DNA from: a virus
Virus record (IMG/VR): IMGVR_UViG_3300005264_000121
Location: 1-24,872 of that record
DNA length: 24,872 nucleotides
Reading direction: 5' to 3' (one strand)
Translations under genes and position numbers: made by a program
In this document: positions 1 through 7,819 of the stretch, piece after piece
How the letters are laid out: each line of letters begins with the position of its first letter
Position numbering within the stretch: the stretch's first letter is position 1
The notes under the pieces: model-generated
What the model was told of the DNA's origin: nothing
Seen by the model: only the letters and a program-made list of their open reading frames with translations
Databases searched by the model: none

Positions 1-2
1 AG

Positions 3-65
3 AAGACTCGTATGGAGAAAGCTGAGAAATATTATGATGAGAGGAAGAAAGAACAGGAGAAATAA
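3..65 (+). CDS. 3' end of an unidentified upstream gene (partial, left arm)
   Basis: Frame 3 is open from the window edge to TAA at 63-65 and encodes KTRMEKAEKYYDERKKEQEK. This is a lysine- and glutamate-rich stretch of the kind often found as a helical C-terminus. The stop lies one base before the ATG at 67, and the ribosome binding site of the next gene sits inside its last codons. That tight spacing is typical of a phage operon. The rest of the gene lies outside the window, so its function is unknown. An identical fragment is present at the right end. Confidence 0.5.
   Translation, partial: KTRMEKAEKYYDERKKEQEK
55..60 (+). promoter_or_regulatory. Ribosome binding site AGGAGA, left arm
   Basis: AGGAGA lies 6 bases before the ATG at 67. 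It decides the start of the small gene at 67 against the in-frame ATGs at 34 and 37, which have no such site. The identical site is present in the right repeat at 24813-24818. Confidence 0.8.
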
Positions 66-66
66 C

Positions 67-324
67 ATGGCTGGTAAATTAGGACGTCCCCGGAAGGATG
101 TGAACCGTTGTAATATAATAGTTGGAGATGAACAACGATCTATTATAATGAATAGTGTTATGGATTTGTTACAAGGAATTCCAGTTGGGAATATTGATTC
201 ATTGAGTCCAAAAGCATTTGTAGATTTAGCTACATTTATTTTAGGTGATAATAGTGGAGGAAAAGAAGAATCCAAAGAAACTCCATTAGATCTTTTTGGT
301 AATAATATTGTGGAGATGAAGTAA
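67..324 (+). CDS. Small AT-hook-like protein, 85 aa
   Basis: I do not recognise a family. The N-terminus MAGKLGRPRKD contains GRPRK, the core of an AT-hook, which suggests binding in the minor groove of AT-rich DNA; this is inferred from a short motif only. The rest is a small, mainly helical, acidic domain ending in an Asn/Gly/Lys-rich stretch. I chose the start at 67 because of the AGGAGA site 6 bases upstream, although the frame is open from the window edge. The first 12 codons lie inside the terminal inverted repeat and are duplicated at the right end, where the copy stops after 17 codons. The next gene begins one base after this stop, so the two are probably translated together. Confidence 0.75.
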   Translation: MAGKLGRPRKDVNRCNIIVGDEQRSIIMNSVMDLLQGIPVGNIDSLSPKAFVDLATFILGDNSGGKEESKETPLDLFGNNIVEMK

Positions 325-325
325 T

Positions 326-1522
326 ATGTGTATACATGATGAATATGATCACTATGTAGAATTAATTCCCAACAATCCTCAAATCATTGAGGAAGTTCCA
401 GTTGAAGAACGAACTCTTCCTATGTATTTAGCATACGCTGCTTTTTCAGATAGAGGTATGTTCCTATTACCTGCCCAATATCATACTTCTGAATTTTTCA
501 ATACCATGGTATATACTTTTCCATCTTCGGCATATAAAGTTCCAAGAGATCTTTTAACATCAGAAATTGTGCAAGCTGGGGCAACAGCTCTTCCAGAAGA
601 TGTTTATCTTTTTCCCGAGGAGTTTTTAACTCAAGAGATGGTTGAAATTGCATGCGAACTTCAACCTAAAAACATTCAACTCTTTCCAGACCAATTTTTA
701 ACTCAAGAATTGATTAATACTTCATTGACTTATGATCCTTCTTGTATTTATGGTATCCCTATTGAAATGCGCACTCGAGAAATATGCTTAATGGCATGTT
801 CTTTGCAAGGATCAAATTTAATAGATAATGTTCCAAAAGAGTTTATAGATTATGAAATGTGTTTAACGGCATGTTCTTCTGATGGGCTCGTTATTAAAAA
901 TGTTCCTACCAAATTTATTGATTTCAAAATGGTAGAAATAGCTGTGCAAAGTAATATTTTAGTTATTCCTTGGGCAGATGTCCATCACGAAAACTTGGTT
1001 TCACAAGGAATGTGTGATTTTGCATTTTCAATAGGGCATGAAACGATTAAGATTATCCCAAAAGATCTACAAACATTAGAGCAATGTATCATTGTTTCTA
1101 AAGAAAGTCCTCAGTACTTTATATACTTTAGCGACAAGTTCTTGACTGAAGAAGTTATTGAAAACATCATTAATCAGAATCCAGAATATCTAATGTTAAT
1201 GCGAGTTGGTAAATTAACAAAGAATTTATTCAATATTTTTCTAGAAAAAACAACAAATTTAGACTTGCGTTTTTATTTTGATAATATAGATAATGATGAA
1301 GAAAATAGTATAATTGTAGATAATAAAGTAAAACCTTTTACTTTTTATATAGATGATTATATCGATTCTGATACTTATGAATTGATAGAAGAAAGTTTTA
1401 ATGAAGAAGGTTTCGCTATTCGCACTGCCACTGATGAATCGAGTAGTGAAGGAGAGACAGATGATGAAGGAGAGTCAAGTAGTGAAAGTGAATCAAGTAG
1501 TGAGAGTGAGTCAAATAATTAA
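326..1522 (+). CDS. Helical-solenoid repeat protein, DUF4116-like, with Ser/Glu-rich tail
   Basis: This 398-residue protein is built of about eleven imperfect repeats of about 24 residues from roughly residue 22 to 300. The pattern is (L/I)-x-(V/F/I)-P-x-x-(F/L)-x-(T/D)-x-E-(M/I)-(V/C)-x-x-A, with clear units such as LFPEEFLTQEMVEIACELQP and DNVPKEFIDYEMCLTACSSD. The spacing and pattern resemble DUF4116 repeats, known mainly from intracellular bacteria and giant viruses, so I expect a curved alpha-solenoid that binds another protein. The last 27 residues are almost all Ser, Glu, Asp and Gly, encoded by an 18-bp tandem DNA repeat. GGAG at 312-315 precedes the ATG. No signal peptide or membrane segment is visible. 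The role is unknown; an effector or host-interaction protein is a guess from the repeat class and the accessory position. Confidence 0.8.
   Translation: MCIHDEYDHYVELIPNNPQIIEEVPVEERTLPMYLAYAAFSDRGMFLLPAQYHTSEFFNTMVYTFPSSAYKVPRDLLTSEIVQAGATALPEDVYLFPEEFLTQEMVEIACELQPKNIQLFPDQFLTQELINTSLTYDPSCIYGIPIEMRTREICLMACSLQGSNLIDNVPKEFIDYEMCLTACSSDGLVIKNVPTKFIDFKMVEIAVQSNILVIPWADVHHENLVSQGMCDFAFSIGHETIKIIPKDLQTLEQCIIVSKESPQYFIYFSDKFLTEEVIENIINQNPEYLMLMRVGKLTKNLFNIFLEKTTNLDLRFYFDNIDNDEENSIIVDNKVKPFTFYIDDYIDSDTYELIEESFNEEGFAIRTATDESSSEGETDDEGESSSESESSSESESNN
1472..1519 (+). repeat. 18-bp tandem repeat coding for the ESSSES tail
   Basis: Units at 1472-1489 and 1490-1507 differ at two bases (GAGTCAAGTAGTGAAAGT and GAATCAAGTAGTGAGAGT), followed by a partial unit at 1508-1519. 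It encodes the repeated Glu-Ser-Ser-Ser-Glu-Ser end of the solenoid protein. Such tracts change length easily by replication slippage. Confidence 0.8.
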
Positions 1523-1546
1523 AAAAAACAATTAAAGGAATATGAC

Positions 1547-2185
1547 ATGGCAGAATCAGAATTTGTAGGATCAGTATTAAATTCTTTACCTCTTGATAAA
1601 ATGATAGCATCTCCTTTGAATGCTATGATTCAAGCGCAAATATCAGCAAGTCATCAATATGCTGAATTTTTAATGAGTGTTTGTGTTAAGGATGGTGAGG
1701 CTGTTAATGTTCAATTTAAGTATGATGAAATATTAACAGATCAAGAAGGTCAGTATACAGGTAATCGTGAACGCACAATGACTATTCCATTAATTGCTGC
1801 TATTTCTCATCCTAATATGGGTATAGAACGAGGAACTATTGATTTTGATATTACAGTACACAATGTTTCTGAAAGTCGAACAACTGATTCAAAATCCGGA
1901 GGCTTAAATGCTTCTGTTGGATGGGGTCCATTTAAAGTTGCTGTTCATGGTAGCTTGTCTCACAAATCAGAGCAAACACGTAAAACAGATACAACAGCTA
2001 AATATTCTGTGCATACTGAAGTAAAACGTATTGAACCACCTGAAAGTCTTATGAAAGTTATTGATTTTATGACACAGGCATCATTAAAACCTGTTGTAAC
2101 TGGCAAGTTGGATAGTGGCGAATTACCTTCTCGTAAACTTTTACAGATGCCTAATCATAGGTCTCATTCAAAAGCAGCTCAATAA
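1547..2185 (+). CDS. DUF2589-family protein, 212 aa
   Basis: The N-terminal stretch at residues 8-45 has the layout I know from DUF2589: a short Leu-Pro-Leu start, then SPLNAMIQAQISASHQYAEF, an alanine-rich helix joined to a beta-sandwich-like part. The middle holds TIPLIAAISHPNMGIE, the second conserved block (x-x-P-L-x-A-(I/L)). The C-terminus ends with PPESLMKVIDFM. The family has no known function. The protein is soluble-looking, with no signal peptide. AAAGGA at 1534-1539 lies 7 bases before the ATG. The next gene is a paralogue 3 bases downstream, so the pair is probably co-expressed and may form a hetero-oligomer (inference). Residues 120-150 form a Ser/Gly/Lys-rich insertion that the partner lacks. 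Confidence 0.72.
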   Translation: MAESEFVGSVLNSLPLDKMIASPLNAMIQAQISASHQYAEFLMSVCVKDGEAVNVQFKYDEILTDQEGQYTGNRERTMTIPLIAAISHPNMGIERGTIDFDITVHNVSESRTTDSKSGGLNASVGWGPFKVAVHGSLSHKSEQTRKTDTTAKYSVHTEVKRIEPPESLMKVIDFMTQASLKPVVTGKLDSGELPSRKLLQMPNHRSHSKAAQ

Positions 2186-2188
2186 ATC

Positions 2189-2710
2189 ATGGGATTTTTT
2201 AAAAAGTCCAATAAACATAGTATATCAGATATCATTAAGGGCATTCAACATGCTGCTGACAGTGCAAGAGAAATAACTACTCATAATCATATTGAATTAA
2301 TGGATAAATTTTTCGATGTTGCTCCTGATGGGTCTTTTCATGCTAAAATGGTAAAGCTGTCTTTGTCACAAGACGATTCTGAACTATTGGTGCCATTAGT
2401 AGCTTTAATTCCTCCTTCCTCAATGCGTCTTGAAAAACTAAATGTTAAAATGAAAGTTAATGCTATAGGGGAATCCTTGGAAACGGATTTAAAATCTATC
2501 GAAGGTCACAATACATCTAGAACCCATTTTGATGTTTCAACTAATGTATCTGGAAAAAGAGGATTAGTTTCTATAGAAACAACTTTTGCTTCTTGTGAAT
2601 TGCCAGAATCTTTAATGAAAATTATAGATAGATTTACTGATAATATAAAGCCTGTCAATAACATTGACACAAAAAAGATTAATCTTGTAAGGGGCGTTAA
2701 GCCGAAATAA
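2189..2710 (+). CDS. Second DUF2589-like protein, 173 aa
   Basis: This is a diverged paralogue of the gene just before it. Matching blocks are an N-terminal helix (SISDIIKGIQHAADSAREI), a central LVPLVALIPPSSMRLEKL against TIPLIAAISHPNMGIERG, and a C-terminal LPESLMKIIDRF against PPESLMKVIDFM. It begins with a short basic segment (MGFFKKSNK) instead of the Leu-Pro-Leu start. The gap to the previous stop is 3 bases and there is no strong ribosome binding site, so translation is probably coupled. Function is unknown. A heteromeric partner of the neighbour is the simplest reading of a conserved pair. Confidence 0.68.
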   Translation: MGFFKKSNKHSISDIIKGIQHAADSAREITTHNHIELMDKFFDVAPDGSFHAKMVKLSLSQDDSELLVPLVALIPPSSMRLEKLNVKMKVNAIGESLETDLKSIEGHNTSRTHFDVSTNVSGKRGLVSIETTFASCELPESLMKIIDRFTDNIKPVNNIDTKKINLVRGVKPK

Positions 2711-2723
2711 AGATAATATATCT

Positions 2724-5700
2724 ATGACTATTAAAATAAAAAAAGGCATTGTAATAAACGATATAGTTTTAAGAAATATCGGTAATGATGCAACAGCGAT
2801 TCATTGGGATGTTAAGAATGAATTTGTTCATATGGATGAAAAATTACATCCAATTTCTGATGATTGGATTATGATTGAGGATTCTGAAAATGAAGATGCA
2901 AAGAAAAGGATAAAATTTTCTACTGTTGGAAATCAAACTGCACAAAATATTGGTGATTATGGAGTAGGGATTTATAAGAATGATACTACTGATCCTACAG
3001 TTTTTGAATTCAAAAAAATAGTTATAGGACCGTTACTTCCTGCAGGGTTATCTCCATTAGAAATAGATTCTACCGACACTGAAGTTGTATTAACTTTTAT
3101 AGCTGCAAATCTATCTATTGATGATATTGGAGATGGAATAACATATAAAAAATATCTTGCTGAGGAGCGATCTAAATTATCTGGAATTGAACCATTAGCA
3201 GATGTTACAACAATAGAGCGAGTAGAAACTGCTGAACACAGCATACTGGTTAGTAGTCACCAAGATATTTCTGCTCCTGGACAAGATATAGACGATGCTG
3301 CAGCAAAAAAACATACCCAAGGAACAGATACTACACTTGGTGTGATGACCGAAGCTATCAATATGGGTGGGTTTAGGGTTCAAAATGGAGCAGATCCAAT
3401 TTTAGACACTGATTTTGTTACAAAGCATTATATGGATGGTAATGTAACTGACACCGAAGCTATACATGTCGATGAAATTAATGAAATATATAATCTTAAT
3501 CCAGTTACAGTAACAGAAGATGATATTGTATTTGTTGTAGAAAAACCTGGAAGTGGGACTCCTCCTAACTGGTTTAAAAGAAAACTTAGTTTATCTCAAA
3601 TATATAGTCATTTTGATAATCTGCATGTAGTACATACTGATAAACCAAATGAATTTGTCAGTGCACCAGAGACAACCATAGCATCTAATTCTGATATATA
3701 TTTAGTAGAAGTGTATGATTCTGTTACATCGAGTTTTAATAAAAGAAGAATTACATTCCAGACTATGTCTAGCGGATTTGCATCAGATGTTTTTCATTAT
3801 CACACACCCAATGAGTTTTTCAATCTGATAGATAAAAAAGATGGTCCTTTTAGTGCTGATGATAGACTAGTTATGGAAGACTCTGATGATGAATATACAA
3901 AGAAATATATTAATTATGGTGATTTAGTAAATGATGCTACTGATCCAAAAGCCATTCATTATGATGGTGTAGGTGAGTTTGATACTATTGTCCATGAAAC
4001 AACTGTAGCAACAACAGATGTTTTTATTATAGAAAAACCAATGGACGATCTCACCAACCCTGGTGAAAAACGTAAAATTACTTTTGGTCAAATTCCAACT
4101 GGACATGATGCTTCTGCTGTTCATATGGAAGGAGTCAATGAGTATGCTGGTGTAGAACGTAAATCAAGTTCTCTTGATGCATCATATCTTTTATTAGAAG
4201 AATCTGAGGAAGAAACTCCATCAAATAGAGTTAAGAAACGAGTGCGAATCAGTGATCTACCTACCGGAGGAGGAGGTCAAGTTAACTATGGTATCAATCA
4301 AGGCGGAGACACTCCAATATATGACGGAAAGAGTGGTAGTGGTCTTATTTTCAGAACCATTAAATTAGGTACTGGATTTAAAGATCCGGGAGATGGTGAT
4401 GCAGTTGAGATTTCTTTAGACTTCGATAAAATAAAATCTGAACTTAATCTTCACCTAAAGGATGTTAAGAATGATGGTGTATTGTTTTGGGATGATAGAA
4501 AATCAGCTATGTGGCAGCACATGCTTTGGGATGCAGCAAGTGTTACTTCTATTGCAGTAGCAGCAGTAGCTGCTGGTAATTCAGCAGCAATAACAGTGCT
4601 AGAGGGTGAATTGGGTGCTCTTACCACCACTGTTGAAGGGATTCAGACAGAAATAGATGCTATGGATCTTAGAATCGCAGATAATAGTGAAGATATTGTC
4701 GGTTTAGATGAAAGAGTAACTGCTATAGATGATAATATGGTTATGGATGTTGTATCTGTTAATCCTAATTACACTAATATTTTAAAGGGGATTGTTTACG
4801 GAAAGGATGGAAATTATGTTAAATTAAAAAATATAGGAGTTTATGATAGTTTTATAAAGCCAAATACTCTTCAAATAACTGATGATTTTTTAAACGAAGC
4901 AGTAGAACTCAAGAGTGTAAATGTTGTTAGAAATATTCACAAAACTGCTGTAACCGGTTTGCTTCCAGGGCAATATTTTAATGTTATGTCGAATCAAATC
5001 ATAGACGTAGATGGATTGTATAATTTTAATGTTGCAAGTATAGTTCCTGGATGGGGAATGTCTTATGCATGGTTGAATGCAGGTGGTCTTCCATATCCTC
5101 CATACCAAAGAGTTCATATGTTTAATTCATTTGAGCCAAGCTCGTTTTCGCATCAAGATATAATTTTTCAATTAATTGATCCACCTCTCGATAGAACTAT
5201 TCCTAAAATACCAGGATTACAAGGACCTACAATTAAATCTATTGGAAAATGGTTTCAAGACGATGCTCAACATCTTGATTGGTCTCGTAGAATACACATT
5301 GAATTAGGAGGTCCAGTAGGAGCACCTTATTTACAACTTGTACCATTAGGATATGAAGCAATTGGTGTTGGGCCACAAGATAGTATTCCATTAGTTATAG
5401 GAAAAGAATTTGATGCAGTTAATTATAAGAATATCATAAAAATATCTAATATTCTTTTACCAACTACCACTAATATCGATAAAACATCTGCATTATACCA
5501 TGAGAGAAGTCCGGAGGGAGATGTGGCACTTAGTTACCCAATGTGGATGCCAATGATTGAAGATCCAGCCTACGATTCAACTATTTATGGCACAAATCGA
5601 ATGGGTAATATTTCTATTAGTGGAAATGTTCCTGATTATATACTTAAACTTATTACTCCCTTAGGAAGAAGACAGTATAATATAGGATATCCTCATGCTG

Positions 5701-5819
5701 GTTTTAGGTTTATGAGTTTGTTTACAGTATCTGAATATGAAGTTGATGCACATGTGGATGGAAAAAAAATAAAAATCTTCCTGAAAATTATGCTGTTGAT
5801 TTTTTACAAGGACAATTAG
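2724..5819 (+). CDS. Large modular fibre-like protein, N-terminal part (frame 0 of a probable frameshifted gene)
   Basis: This is a probable tail-fibre or virion-surface protein. The 1031-residue frame contains six copies of a roughly 45-residue repeat at about residues 25-66, 246-290, 303-345, 357-400, 409-455 and 465-511. The pattern is A-x-H-x-D-x-x-N-E-F ... D-x-x-(I/L)-(I/M)-E-(D/K)-S ... K-K-R-I-x-(F/I). Between copies 1 and 2 is a shared module (GITYKKYLAEERSKLSGIE, then HTQGTDTTLG, then NMGGFRVQNGADP) found in many phage fibres. A coiled coil spans about 625-672, typical of a trimeric shaft, and a beta-rich region follows. The last 16 residues (IKIFLKIMLLIFYKDN) read as out-of-frame sequence after an A8 run, and the natural continuation is in the -1 frame. 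The start is ATG with only a weak upstream AAAGATA. Confidence 0.8.
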   Translation: MTIKIKKGIVINDIVLRNIGNDATAIHWDVKNEFVHMDEKLHPISDDWIMIEDSENEDAKKRIKFSTVGNQTAQNIGDYGVGIYKNDTTDPTVFEFKKIVIGPLLPAGLSPLEIDSTDTEVVLTFIAANLSIDDIGDGITYKKYLAEERSKLSGIEPLADVTTIERVETAEHSILVSSHQDISAPGQDIDDAAAKKHTQGTDTTLGVMTEAINMGGFRVQNGADPILDTDFVTKHYMDGNVTDTEAIHVDEINEIYNLNPVTVTEDDIVFVVEKPGSGTPPNWFKRKLSLSQIYSHFDNLHVVHTDKPNEFVSAPETTIASNSDIYLVEVYDSVTSSFNKRRITFQTMSSGFASDVFHYHTPNEFFNLIDKKDGPFSADDRLVMEDSDDEYTKKYINYGDLVNDATDPKAIHYDGVGEFDTIVHETTVATTDVFIIEKPMDDLTNPGEKRKITFGQIPTGHDASAVHMEGVNEYAGVERKSSSLDASYLLLEESEEETPSNRVKKRVRISDLPTGGGGQVNYGINQGGDTPIYDGKSGSGLIFRTIKLGTGFKDPGDGDAVEISLDFDKIKSELNLHLKDVKNDGVLFWDDRKSAMWQHMLWDAASVTSIAVAAVAAGNSAAITVLEGELGALTTTVEGIQTEIDAMDLRIADNSEDIVGLDERVTAIDDNMVMDVVSVNPNYTNILKGIVYGKDGNYVKLKNIGVYDSFIKPNTLQITDDFLNEAVELKSVNVVRNIHKTAVTGLLPGQYFNVMSNQIIDVDGLYNFNVASIVPGWGMSYAWLNAGGLPYPPYQRVHMFNSFEPSSFSHQDIIFQLIDPPLDRTIPKIPGLQGPTIKSIGKWFQDDAQHLDWSRRIHIELGGPVGAPYLQLVPLGYEAIGVGPQDSIPLVIGKEFDAVNYKNIIKISNILLPTTTNIDKTSALYHERSPEGDVALSYPMWMPMIEDPAYDSTIYGTNRMGNISISGNVPDYILKLITPLGRRQYNIGYPHAGFRFMSLFTVSEYEVDAHVDGKKIKIFLKIMLLIFYKDN
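5762..5769 (+). other. A8 slippery site, probable -1 frameshift (programmed, mutational or sequencing)
   Basis: In frame 0 the codons are GGA AAA AAA ATA, so 5762-5768 form the heptamer A AAA AAA, the X XXY YYZ type used for -1 slippage. A -1 slip here leads straight into an open frame (AAT AAA AAT CTT CCT GAA) that continues without a stop to 7819. The fused product would be about 1,698 residues. I see no strong downstream hairpin. A missing base in the A run, from sequencing or a real mutation, would look the same. Confidence 0.6.
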
Positions 5820-5842
5820 ATGCGCAAAAAGAAGAAGTTATA

Positions 5843-7819
5843 TTGAAAGGATTAGGTATTGTAATTGGTCTTTTGTTGTCACCACATACAAGAAATGAAG
5901 CAATGGAAGGAACTCCAACTTCCTGTTTTTGGGGCCTTCTACAAGAAGATAGGCCAGATCCTGAATATTATATTGGTAATATAAAATTTATGAACATTAA
6001 TATGGATAACCCGTATGAACCAATTGGAACTATATCTTTAGGAACTTATGATAATAATACTCCGGGTGATACTATAAAAATCAAAATAGACCCTTTGCAG
6101 ATAAAGCGTCTTGGAATACAAGTTGAATCCTTAGATATGGGTAATAATAGTATTCATAATGTAGTAACTCCAACACAAGCAGAACTTAATAATGCTGCTA
6201 CTGTAGAGTATATTGAAAATGCTCTGATACCCCTTAGAGCTTTATCTCATGAAAAAGATCATGACGATGGAACTGACCCATTAGATGAAGATCTTGATAT
6301 GGGTGGTGATGAAGCACAAGGTGAAGGTGTTGTTATTCCTCATCGTATTGTCAATATGCGAGACCCTGATCCCTCCATTGGACATCACGGTGTTAACATG
6401 AGTTCTATGATTGACTATGTGAATCAACATGGTTCTGGTACCGATCCATATGCAGTACACTATAATGCTTCTGATGAAATCAATAGCAATGTTACATTAA
6501 AAAGCAACCCAACCGAATTAGATATTATTCTTATAGAAGATGCTTCTGATTCTTTTGCAAAAAAGAAAGCATATTTTTCTGGTGGCACTTCTACTCCTGG
6601 ATATACAATAGTTAATACAGCATCTTCACTTAATTTAACATCAGGTGATTATTGGAAGCAATATCTATGTGATAGCTCACAAAATGACATTATCATAACA
6701 TTGCCAATTATAGACAGTTCAACATCTGGACAATCTATTGTAGTAACATCTAAGCAAACATCCCTAACCACTTCACTTAAAGTAGAAAGTGGTTTCAGTA
6801 ATTTTATCAACGGAGGAGATATTTTTATTGGATTAACTCTATCATGCACTTTTATTCATGATGGTATAGATACTTGGACACTCTTGTCTAAAAATAGTTG
6901 GGAAAATCAATGGTTATATGCTCGTAATTTTGTATCAACTCATGGTGATGGAGGACATGCTGAAGGATCTTTATCTATGATTTTTAGTGATATGCCTCAC
7001 CAATATAATATCACTATATCTAATTTACACCATAATCAGGATTGTATGTATTACCTTCCAGATCCCAATGTCCAAGCAGCCACATTTGTTGTATCAAACT
7101 CTTTAAACAAAGTAACTTTTAATAATAGTGCAGATATATTACTCACAACTCCATCAACAAGCGGAACTCTAACAACAGAAGATTACCCTGGAATCATAAC
7201 AGCCATTCATTCAGGAACACCTGATGAAATACATAACATTCCAGAAAAGACTACAGTTGAATCAAATGACGTTGTACTTATAGAAGATAGTGCTGATGGT
7301 TGGAGTAAAAAAAGAGTTAAAACTACTTCTTTTATGGGTGAAAGTGATTTAACTATTCGGCATTTAAATGCAACATCTGATAGTTTAGATTTACCAGATG
7401 ATGCATTCGGGTGTTTATATATTATTGATATGAGTACAGATTTATATGATTTTGGTAGTATGCCCCAAATCAAATCAGAAAATGCTGGTAAAAGTATTTA
7501 TATAAAAACAAAAGGAAGTAGCGATAAGAATTGGGTGGGAATGAATGCATTTGTTGGACAATCAATTGATGACACTCAAATGACATATGCAATTTGGAAT
7601 ACCCATACTACTCAAAGATTAATGAGTGATGGAGTGTCGAATTGGATTATAATTAGTTCAAATGCAACCGTTGGTACTCCATTTATTGGTGGTGGTACAT
7701 TTCCAATTCCAGAATTTGCAGATAATGCATCTGCAATAGCTGGGGGATTATCAAATGGAGCGATGTATAGAACTGTAGATGTTTTAAAGGTAGTCCATGA
7801 ATCACAACTAATATTATAA
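5843..7819 (+). CDS. Modular fibre-like protein, C-terminal part (in -1 frame of the preceding gene)
   Basis: The only start for separate translation is TTG at 5843 with no clear ribosome binding site, and the frame is open back to at least 5768, so this is probably the second half of the gene at 2724. Modules by residue from the TTG: LDMGNNSIHNV at 98-107, a fibre motif; an IEDS repeat at about 203-246 (AVHYNASDEI ... ILIEDASDSFAKKKAYF); a beta-rich domain at about 255-350; a second beta-rich domain at 353-440; another IEDS repeat at 454-494 (AIHSGTPDEIHNIPEKTT ... VLIEDSADGWSKKRV); and a C-terminal domain ending ADNASAIAGGL ... MYRTVDVLKVVH. That ending is a widespread phage virion-protein C-terminal motif, absent from the upstream frame, which supports a single gene. 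Confidence 0.78.
   Translation: MKGLGIVIGLLLSPHTRNEAMEGTPTSCFWGLLQEDRPDPEYYIGNIKFMNINMDNPYEPIGTISLGTYDNNTPGDTIKIKIDPLQIKRLGIQVESLDMGNNSIHNVVTPTQAELNNAATVEYIENALIPLRALSHEKDHDDGTDPLDEDLDMGGDEAQGEGVVIPHRIVNMRDPDPSIGHHGVNMSSMIDYVNQHGSGTDPYAVHYNASDEINSNVTLKSNPTELDIILIEDASDSFAKKKAYFSGGTSTPGYTIVNTASSLNLTSGDYWKQYLCDSSQNDIIITLPIIDSSTSGQSIVVTSKQTSLTTSLKVESGFSNFINGGDIFIGLTLSCTFIHDGIDTWTLLSKNSWENQWLYARNFVSTHGDGGHAEGSLSMIFSDMPHQYNITISNLHHNQDCMYYLPDPNVQAATFVVSNSLNKVTFNNSADILLTTPSTSGTLTTEDYPGIITAIHSGTPDEIHNIPEKTTVESNDVVLIEDSADGWSKKRVKTTSFMGESDLTIRHLNATSDSLDLPDDAFGCLYIIDMSTDLYDFGSMPQIKSENAGKSIYIKTKGSSDKNWVGMNAFVGQSIDDTQMTYAIWNTHTTQRLMSDGVSNWIIISSNATVGTPFIGGGTFPIPEFADNASAIAGGLSNGAMYRTVDVLKVVHESQLIL

Larger units (their letters stand above)
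1..104. repeat. Left copy of 104-bp perfect terminal inverted repeat
   Basis: The first 104 bases are the exact reverse complement of the last 104 bases of the window. I checked this base by base. The match ends at position 104; the next base is C here and G in the other copy. The repeat holds 44 G+C in 104 bases, richer than its surroundings. It carries the end of one reading frame (stop 63-65), an AGGAGA ribosome binding site and the first 12 codons of the next gene. Because the repeat starts inside a coding frame, it may extend beyond the window. Confidence 0.97.

Noticed and set aside
34-66. Start of the first small gene at ATG 34 instead of 67
   Set aside because: The ATGs at 34 and 37 have no ribosome binding site, the added residues (MMRGRKNRRNN) come from sequence that reads as the end of another gene in frame 3, and AGGAGA is perfectly placed for 67.
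590-900. Ankyrin or leucine-rich repeats in the solenoid protein
   Set aside because: The period is 24 residues with V/F-P-x-x-(F/L) and E-M/I-V-x-x-A. Ankyrin (33) and bacterial LRR (20-22, with LxxLxLxxN) patterns do not fit.
326-1522. CRISPR array from the regularly spaced repeats
   Set aside because: The regularity is in the protein, not the DNA; no exact spaced DNA repeats are present anywhere in the window.
1416-1610. Minus-strand open frame opposite the Ser/Glu tail
   Set aside because: It is a shadow of the tandem repeat; its Leu/His-rich translation is low complexity and it spans a gene border.
5820-5846. A separate start for the second fibre frame at the ATG at 5820
   Set aside because: That ATG is in frame 0 and stops after eight codons (TGA at 5844). 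The second frame has only a TTG at 5843 with no clear ribosome binding site, so a shift from the upstream frame is more likely.
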